This document shows positions 59,389 through 64,000 of a DNA stretch of 64,000 nucleotides, one piece after another (within the stretch, counting starts at the first letter, position 1; every line of letters begins with the position of its first letter). The notes beneath the pieces are model-generated. The model saw only the letters and a program-made list of their open reading frames with translations, did no database searches and had not been told where the DNA came from. The DNA comes from DASXKD01 sp963734725 (GTDB taxonomy: Bacteria > Actinomycetota > Actinomycetes > Streptosporangiales > Streptosporangiaceae). The position numbers and the translations under genes were made by a program. The stretch spans positions 310,001 to 374,000 of the forward strand of contig CAVTIX010000020.1 of assembly GCA_963734725.1 (NCBI GenBank). The letters are read 5' to 3'.

Positions 59389-60267
59389 TCAGTAACTGTT
59401 CTTCCAGGTCGTGCTGAAGCTATTGCCTCCGGTGAGCGCGGAGACCGTGTTGAGGTTGTAGCCCTGCGTGCCGTCGATCATGGTGATGGCGTTGACGCCG
59501 GGTCCGGCGCCAATGGTGGTTGTCTTGCCGTTGGCGGTCACGGAACCGCTGGTGATCTTGAATGCGTTGTAGTGCGCCTGCGGCACGATGCCGATCGAGA
59601 ACGACGGCCGCTCGGAGACCCACTCGGCGCTGGTGTCCAGGCAGGCGGCGAGCTTGCATGTCTTCGTCACGGAGATGTTGTTGCCGGTGTGCGTGGAGTC
59701 GGTCAGTTTGAGCGCGTAGCTGGTGCCGGTGCGCGTCACCGACGCGGAGATCTTGTCACCGGGCTTGAGCGTGGTGCCCACCTCGACGGTGCCTGCCGGG
59801 AACATCTCATACCAGGTGAAGTAGGTCGGCGTTTTCCGGAAGCACCAGCTGATCGTGCCTAGCTGCTCGACCGTGCTGCTGTTGAAGCCGTCGAGGCCGA
59901 CCCAGTCCGAGGTGATCTGGTCCTCGGCGTTGCAGGTCACGCTCGGCGTCGTCCAGTTCCCGCTGACCTTGGTGAACGCCTGGTGCGTGCTGTTCGTGTC
60001 GGCGTAACCGGACCAGTTGAAGCTTTGGCTGGCCGTCACGTTTCTGATCGCGTGCGCGTGGCGTGTGTGTACCAGCATGGCCTGCGGGTGGTTGTGGCGC
60101 AGGTAATGGGCCAGCGCCGTCTTGGCCTCGGCGAGGAACCGGGCCGACGGCGCGTGGCTCGCCCGCGCGGGGGCGGCGACACTGGTGGCGGTAGCACCGG
60201 AGAGCGTCACAGCCCCGGCCATCGCCGCGGCCGAACCAGACACGATCAGGTAGCGCAGCAGACGCAT
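59389..60267 (-). CDS. Secreted G1-family (eqolisin) glutamic endopeptidase
   Basis: This 292-residue protein has a signal peptide (RYLIVSGSAAAMAGAVTLSG, cleavage near Ala32-Ala36), a prosegment-like helix, then the G1 beta-sandwich. The expected pair is visible: Gln135 in STVEQLGTISW and Glu215 in SAEWVSERPSF, plus SDWVGLDGF and the YEMFPAG segment. These peptidases work at acidic pH outside the cell. Four or more cysteines may form disulfides. GGGAG lies 5 bases before the ATG. Confidence 0.85.
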   Translation of the reverse strand: MRLLRYLIVSGSAAAMAGAVTLSGATATSVAAPARASHAPSARFLAEAKTALAHYLRHNHPQAMLVHTRHAHAIRNVTASQSFNWSGYADTNSTHQAFTKVSGNWTTPSVTCNAEDQITSDWVGLDGFNSSTVEQLGTISWCFRKTPTYFTWYEMFPAGTVEVGTTLKPGDKISASVTRTGTSYALKLTDSTHTGNNISVTKTCKLAACLDTSAEWVSERPSFSIGIVPQAHYNAFKITSGSVTANGKTTTIGAGPGVNAITMIDGTQGYNLNTVSALTGGNSFSTTWKNSY

Positions 60268-60452
60268 GCAAACTCCCTACGTTTTGAGGGCAAAGAGAAC
60301 ATTCCGCCCGCACCATAACTGGCCCGTTACTGGCTGGCAACCCTCTGTGCTTCCGGCTGCGACAGCGCCGGAAGGGCAAATCCGCGATCGGTGTTTTGTG
60401 TTGCCCCCGGGCGGCCGATCCGCTACGCGATCTGCTCCCGTCGTGGCGCCAG

Positions 60453-60984
60453 CTAGGCGCCGACGTAGCGAAGGACCGCGAGCACCCGCCGGTTGTCGGC
60501 CTCGCTGACCGGCAGGCCCAGCTTGGCAAAGATGCTGGCCACGTGCTTCTCCACCGCTCCGGCGGAGATGACGAGCGCGGCCGCGATGCCCGCATTGGAC
60601 CGGCCTTCGGCCATCAGGGCGAGCACCTCGCGCTCGCGGGCGGTCAGCGTGGCCAGGCCCGCCGCGTGGCTGCTGGACCGGACAAGCTGGCTGACCACCT
60701 CGGGGTCGAGCGCGGTGCCGCCCCCCGCGACCCGGGCCAGCGCCGCGGCAAACTCGGCCACGTCCGCCACCCGGTCCTTCAGCAGGTAACCGACGCCCGC
60801 GGCGCTGCCGGCCAGCAGCCGCGTCGCGTACCTGGTCTCGATGTACTGGGAGAGCACGAGCACACCGGTGCCCGGGTGCTCGCTGCGGAGCCGCAGCGCC
60901 GCCCGGAGCCCTTCGTCGGTGTGCGTCGGCGGCATCCGGACGTCCACCACGGCCACGTCGGGGCGCCACCGCGCCACCGCGCTG
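60453..60984 (-). pseudogene. LuxR-type response regulator, N-terminus deleted
   Basis: The frame has the later part of a receiver domain (ARWRPDVAVVDVRMPPTHTD with the phospho-acceptor Asp, VLVLSQYIETRYATRLLAG, YLLKDRV) and an intact C-terminal helix-turn-helix (LTAREREVLALMAEGRSNAG, GAVEKHVASIFAKLGL). The first 45 or so receiver residues, with the acidic pocket, are missing: the sequence joins directly to an ABC ATPase gene. A GTG at the junction could still start a short protein. Confidence 0.75.
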
Positions 60985-61384
60985 CGCCATGCCCAGCGAG
61001 AACTTCCCCGCGCGCTGGCCAGCCACCTCGGTGAGCCCGACCATGCCGAGCACCTCGTCTACGCGACGGCGGCCGATGCCGTTGCTGGCGGCCAGCGCGG
61101 CCAGGTGGCTGCGCGCGGTCCGGCCCGGGTGCCAGGCCCCGGGCTTCGAGCAGCGCCCCGGCCTCACGCAACGGCCAGCCCAGGTCCCGGTACCGGCGGC
61201 CACCGATCGCGGCGTGCCCGGCGTCGGGGTGGTCCAGGCCCAGGATCAGCCGCATGGTTGTGGACTTGCCGGACCCGTTCGGGCCGAGGAATCCGGTCAC
61301 CCGGCCTGGCCGCACGTCGAAGCTGAGCGCGTCGACCGCGAGCCGTGAGCCGAACCGCTTGGTCAGGCCGCGAGCCTCGATCAT
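60985..61384 (-). pseudogene. ABC transporter ATPase, 3' deleted and one-base frameshift
   Basis: The first 135 or so residues of a drug/Na+-type ABC ATPase are readable: IEARGLTKRFGSRLAVDALS, Walker A GPNGSGKSTT, then after one extra base in the four-C run at 61137-61140 AWHPGRTARSHLAALAASNG and the C-loop start KFSLGMAQR. Beyond that the gene is cut and joined to a response regulator. The Walker B part is gone. ATG 61384 has GGAGG 8 bases before it. Confidence 0.75.
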
Positions 61385-61707
61385 CGCCATGACCTCCCTG
61401 CGCCCGCATCACGCCGCGGGCCCTGGCCGGGACACGCGGGGTGCGCGCCCTTGGAAGATCACGCTAGGAACCGGGCGGCCCGGCCGGAACGCGGCTAACG
61501 CCCCTCTTCTAGGGGGGATTTCCCCCGCCCCGGATCCGGGCCGGCGCATCCGACCCGATTGGGCAGATCAGGTTGGTGTAGCTGTCCCGATACCGGGTAA
61601 CGGCTGGGGGTTCACCCTTTCGCCCGACCGCGCCCCAAGGGTGTGCGACCCGGTGAGGCCGGCGCCGGGAAAAGTTTGGCGCCGGTGACACAGGAGGTGG
61701 CACGGTC
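61385..61707. other. Non-coding gap between ABC ATPase remnant and LigD-polymerase genes
   Basis: This divergent gap of 323 bases shows no convincing coding frame. It has a short GGGGGG-ATTT-CCCCC inverted stretch near 61513-61527 and ends in an AGGAGGTGGCACGG ribosome site for the first polymerase gene. The polymerase promoter should lie here. Confidence 0.4.
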
Positions 61708-62634
61708 ATGATCAGCGAGAAGCGGAAGGTCGGCCGGAAGACCATCGACCTGCCCAACGCCGAGAAGGTGCTGTTCCGGCGCGACGGGATCACCAAGCGG
61801 GACCTTGCCAGGTACTACCGCGGCGTGGCCGGCCAGATGCTGCCGCTGCTGCGGGACCGGCCGGTGTCCATGACCCGCTTCCCCGACGGCATCGCCGCGC
61901 CAGGCATCGTGCAGCGATGCGCGCCGGCCCACTTCCCGGACTGGATCACCCGGGCCCAGATCCGCACGGAAGACGGCCCGCTAGAGCAGGTCATCTGTGA
62001 CAAGCCGGCCACGCTGATATACCTCGCCGGGCAGGGGTACATCGAACTGCACGCCTTTCTCTCCAGGCTGGGCCGGATCCGCGAGCCCGACCAGCTCATC
62101 TTCGACCTGGACCCACCGGACGACCACCGGTTCGATGACGTGCGCGTGTGCGCGCTGCGGCTGCGTGACCTGCTCTCCGACGAGCTGGGCCTGCCTGCGT
62201 TCGTGAAAACCACCGGCGGCAACGGGCTGCACGTGCACGTGCCACTGGCGGAGAACGAGCAGTTCGACGCCGGACGCGAGTTCGCCCGCCAGGTCACCGG
62301 GTTGCTCGCGGCCAGGAACCCGGACCTCGTCACCACCGAGCAGCGCAAGAGAAGGCGCGGCCCGCGCATCTACGCGGACAGCACGCGCAACGCCTACGCC
62401 CAGCTCGCCATCGCGCCCTACTCGGTACGCGCCCGTCCCGGCGCCCCGGTGGCCACCCCGTTGTCCTGGGACGAGGTGGAGGACAAGAGCCTGAGCCCCG
62501 ACCAATTCACGCTTCGCACGCTGCCGGACCGGATTCGGGAGAGCCGCCCGGCGGCCAGCCCGTGGGCAGGGATAGCCCGGCGGCGGACCGGCCTGGCCCG
62601 GGCGCGCGCGGCGCTGCGGCGGCTCGCGGAATAA
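61708..62634 (+). CDS. LigD polymerase-domain protein (AEP/primase type), copy 1
   Basis: This 308-residue stand-alone LigD-Pol homologue has KVGRKTIDLPNAEKVLFRRD, the metal motif FDLDPPDDHRFDD (near 133) and the nucleotide-site TTGGNGLHVHVPL. Such enzymes fill gaps and add ribonucleotides during non-homologous end joining with Ku and a ligase; neither is in the window. AGGAGG lies 10 bases before the ATG. A highly similar copy follows at 62775. Confidence 0.88.
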   Translation: MISEKRKVGRKTIDLPNAEKVLFRRDGITKRDLARYYRGVAGQMLPLLRDRPVSMTRFPDGIAAPGIVQRCAPAHFPDWITRAQIRTEDGPLEQVICDKPATLIYLAGQGYIELHAFLSRLGRIREPDQLIFDLDPPDDHRFDDVRVCALRLRDLLSDELGLPAFVKTTGGNGLHVHVPLAENEQFDAGREFARQVTGLLAARNPDLVTTEQRKRRRGPRIYADSTRNAYAQLAIAPYSVRARPGAPVATPLSWDEVEDKSLSPDQFTLRTLPDRIRESRPAASPWAGIARRRTGLARARAALRRLAE

Positions 62635-62774
62635 CCGGAACGGACCCGGACCGGCAGCGCAGGCGCAAATTCGACGGGCAGCGGGCCGGCGGGGAGGATA
62701 TCCAATGCGAGAACAGTCAGGAGTTCGTCACCGGCGGCTTCACCGAGCCACAGCGCACCGGAGGTAGCACGGCC

Positions 62775-63701
62775 ATGACCGGCACAAAGCTGAAGGCAGG
62801 CCGGAAGACCATCGAGCTGTCCAACGCCGGCAAAGTGCTGTTCCCCGGCGACGGGATCACCAAGGGCGACCTGGCCGGCTACTACCGCGGCGTGGCCGGC
62901 CTGATGCTGCCGCTGCTGCGGGACCGGCCGGTGTCCATGACCCGCTTCCCCGATGGAATCACCAGGCAAGCGATCGTGCAGAAGAACGTGCCGGCCTACT
63001 TCCCGGACTGGATCACCCGGGCCCGGGTCCGCAAGGAGGGCGGCTCGCTACAGCAGGTCATCATCGACAAGCCCGCCACGCTGGTGTACCTCGCCGGTCA
63101 GGCGTGCATCGAACTGCACGCCTTTCTCTCCAGGCTGGACCGGATCCGCGAGCCCGACCAGCTCATCTTCGACCTGGACCCACCGGACGACCACCGGTTC
63201 GATGACGTGCGCGTGTGCGCGCTGCGGCTGCGTGACCTGCTGTCGGTCGAGCTGGGCCTGCCTGCGTTCGTGAAGACCACCGGCGGCAAGGGACTGCACG
63301 TGCACGTGCCGCTGAACCCTGCGGAGGACTTTGACGCCGTCCGCGAGTTCGCCCGCCAGGTCGCCGAGGTGCTGGCCACCAGGAGCCCGGGCCTGGTCAC
63401 CACCGAGCAGCGCAAGGACAAACGCGGCCAGCGGATCTACGCGGACATCATGCGCAACGCCTACGCCCAGCTCGCCGTCGCGCCCTACTCGGTACGCGCC
63501 CGTCCCGGCGCCCCGGTGGCCACCCCCTTGTCCTGGGACGAGGTGGAAGACAAGGGCCTGAGTCCCGGGCAGTTCACGCTGCGCACGCTGCCGGACCGGA
63601 CCCGCGGGCACGGCCCGGCGGCCGGCCCGTGGGCAGGAATGGCCCGGCGGCGGACCGGCCTGGCCCGGGCGCGCGCGTCGCTCCGGCGGCTCGCGGTCTG
63701 A
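62775..63701 (+). CDS. LigD polymerase-domain protein, copy 2 (tandem duplicate)
   Basis: This 308-residue paralogue of the preceding gene has the same length and the same motifs (FDLDPPDDHRFDD, TTGGKGLHVHVPL). A stretch of about 90 bases around the metal motif is identical in both, while the N-terminal and C-terminal parts differ more. Even the ribosome site (GGAGGTAGCACGGCC) resembles copy 1. The start and the 140-base gap fit a tandem duplication with a 1067-base period. Confidence 0.88.
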   Translation: MTGTKLKAGRKTIELSNAGKVLFPGDGITKGDLAGYYRGVAGLMLPLLRDRPVSMTRFPDGITRQAIVQKNVPAYFPDWITRARVRKEGGSLQQVIIDKPATLVYLAGQACIELHAFLSRLDRIREPDQLIFDLDPPDDHRFDDVRVCALRLRDLLSVELGLPAFVKTTGGKGLHVHVPLNPAEDFDAVREFARQVAEVLATRSPGLVTTEQRKDKRGQRIYADIMRNAYAQLAVAPYSVRARPGAPVATPLSWDEVEDKGLSPGQFTLRTLPDRTRGHGPAAGPWAGMARRRTGLARARASLRRLAV

Positions 63702-63714
63702 CCGATGCGGCCGG

Positions 63715-64000
63715 CTAGCCCGGCCAGTGGAGGTCGCGGGAGGCCTTCTCCCAGATCCGGCCCGCCTCCGCCTGAAACCGTTCGGCGTCGCACGCATCCT
63801 GTTCATACAGCAGGCCGTAGCTGAACGCGTTCTCCCCGGCGAGGTGCGCGGCGATACCCAGGTCCCGGGTTACCTCGCGGGCGATGACCGAGTCCTGGTG
63901 CCCACCGAGCACCGACTGGATCCGCTTCATCTGCCGGACGAACCGGCGGGCCTTCCCGCCGATCGCCGGGGTCATTGCCTCGCTGGCGTAACGGGCGCGC
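63715..64000 (-). CDS. CHAD-domain protein, C-terminal part (cut by window edge)
   Basis: The last 94 residues are visible: RARYASEAMTP, then FVRQMKRIQSVLGGHQDSVI and ENAFSYGLLYEQD, the end of a helical CHAD domain with its conserved basic and His residues. CHAD proteins bind polyphosphate. The rest of the gene lies beyond the right edge. It converges on the second polymerase gene with a 13-base gap. Confidence 0.8.
   Translation of the reverse strand, partial: RARYASEAMTPAIGGKARRFVRQMKRIQSVLGGHQDSVIAREVTRDLGIAAHLAGENAFSYGLLYEQDACDAERFQAEAGRIWEKASRDLHWPG

Noticed and set aside
61513..61527. GGGGGG-ATTT-CCCCC as a terminator for the ABC/regulator remnant
   Set aside because: It is upstream of both divergent units, short, and lacks a T-tract.
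1..64000. tRNA, rRNA, CRISPR arrays, transposases, integrases or phage genes
   Set aside because: None could be recognised by eye; no regularly spaced repeats or DDE/recombinase motifs were seen.

Overview
The window is high-GC actinobacterial DNA. Several families point to Actinomycetota rather than another high-GC phylum: a FolP2-type dihydropteroate synthase homologue next to a GuaB1-type IMP dehydrogenase relative, a ferrochelatase with iron-sulfur-type cysteines, an F420-type LLM oxidoreductase, a GAF-ANTAR protein, a mycothiol-dependent DinB-fold protein, a DUF4193 zinc protein, and GlnR-type and LexA-type operators. I cannot name the genus. I recognised no rRNA, tRNA, CRISPR array, intact transposase or replication origin.

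Layout. 1-6.3 kb: the start of a nitrate-sensor-like kinase, an orphan ABC substrate-binding lipoprotein, an acyl-CoA dehydrogenase, an FHA protein and a permease-acetamidase pair. 6.4-13.3 kb: a frameshifted DUF4193 gene, a kinase-like membrane protein without catalytic residues, a coupled run of lytic transglycosylase, hemH and an IMPase, a TetR gene, and folP2 with a tandemly repeated 3' end. 13.3-17.9 kb: guaB1, a secreted or membrane protein, and a cyclase plus TPP-enzyme pair. 17.9-20.2 kb is a junkyard: a direct-repeat-flanked antiporter remnant, an N-truncated sigma-like gene, a methyltransferase, and a truncated DUF222 gene that still has an SOS-type box. 20.2-29.2 kb: aldehyde dehydrogenase, hydrolase, a broken LLM oxidoreductase, an ABC-2 remnant, an ammonium transporter behind a GlnR-type box, a gutted GH3 glycosidase, a VOC protein and a frameshifted class V aminotransferase. 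29.4-33 kb: a heterodimeric ABC exporter whose second half is frameshifted. 33-45.5 kb: small conserved proteins, a Ski2-like helicase, a DGPF/ECF42-like sigma pair, a lipid kinase, an amine-oxidase-like flavoprotein and a Lon-N protein. 45.5-53.7 kb: peptidase S51, a FadR-like regulator, a serine hydrolase, an amidohydrolase and lutABC. 53.8-60.3 kb: a stress-type module (two DUF6458 proteins around a SigB/SigF-type sigma factor, a GAF-ANTAR protein, a glycosyltransferase) and a secreted G1 peptidase. 60.4-64 kb: an ABC ATPase fused by deletion to a response-regulator tail, two tandem LigD-polymerase paralogues and a partial CHAD protein.

Two patterns stand out. At least seven otherwise normal genes carry a one-nucleotide (or equivalent) indel, mostly in G/C runs; this means either real decay or assembly error. 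Separately, several loci are chimeras left by large internal deletions (alpha/beta hydrolase, GH3, ABC ATPase/response regulator, DUF222, LacI), and these cannot be base-calling errors. Regulatory sites readable directly are a GlnR-type box for amt, an SOS-type box, a LacI-type operator before lutABC, candidate ECF42 and SigB-type promoters, and three strong hairpins that look like terminators. All functions are inferred from sequence features and recalled family knowledge; no database search was run.
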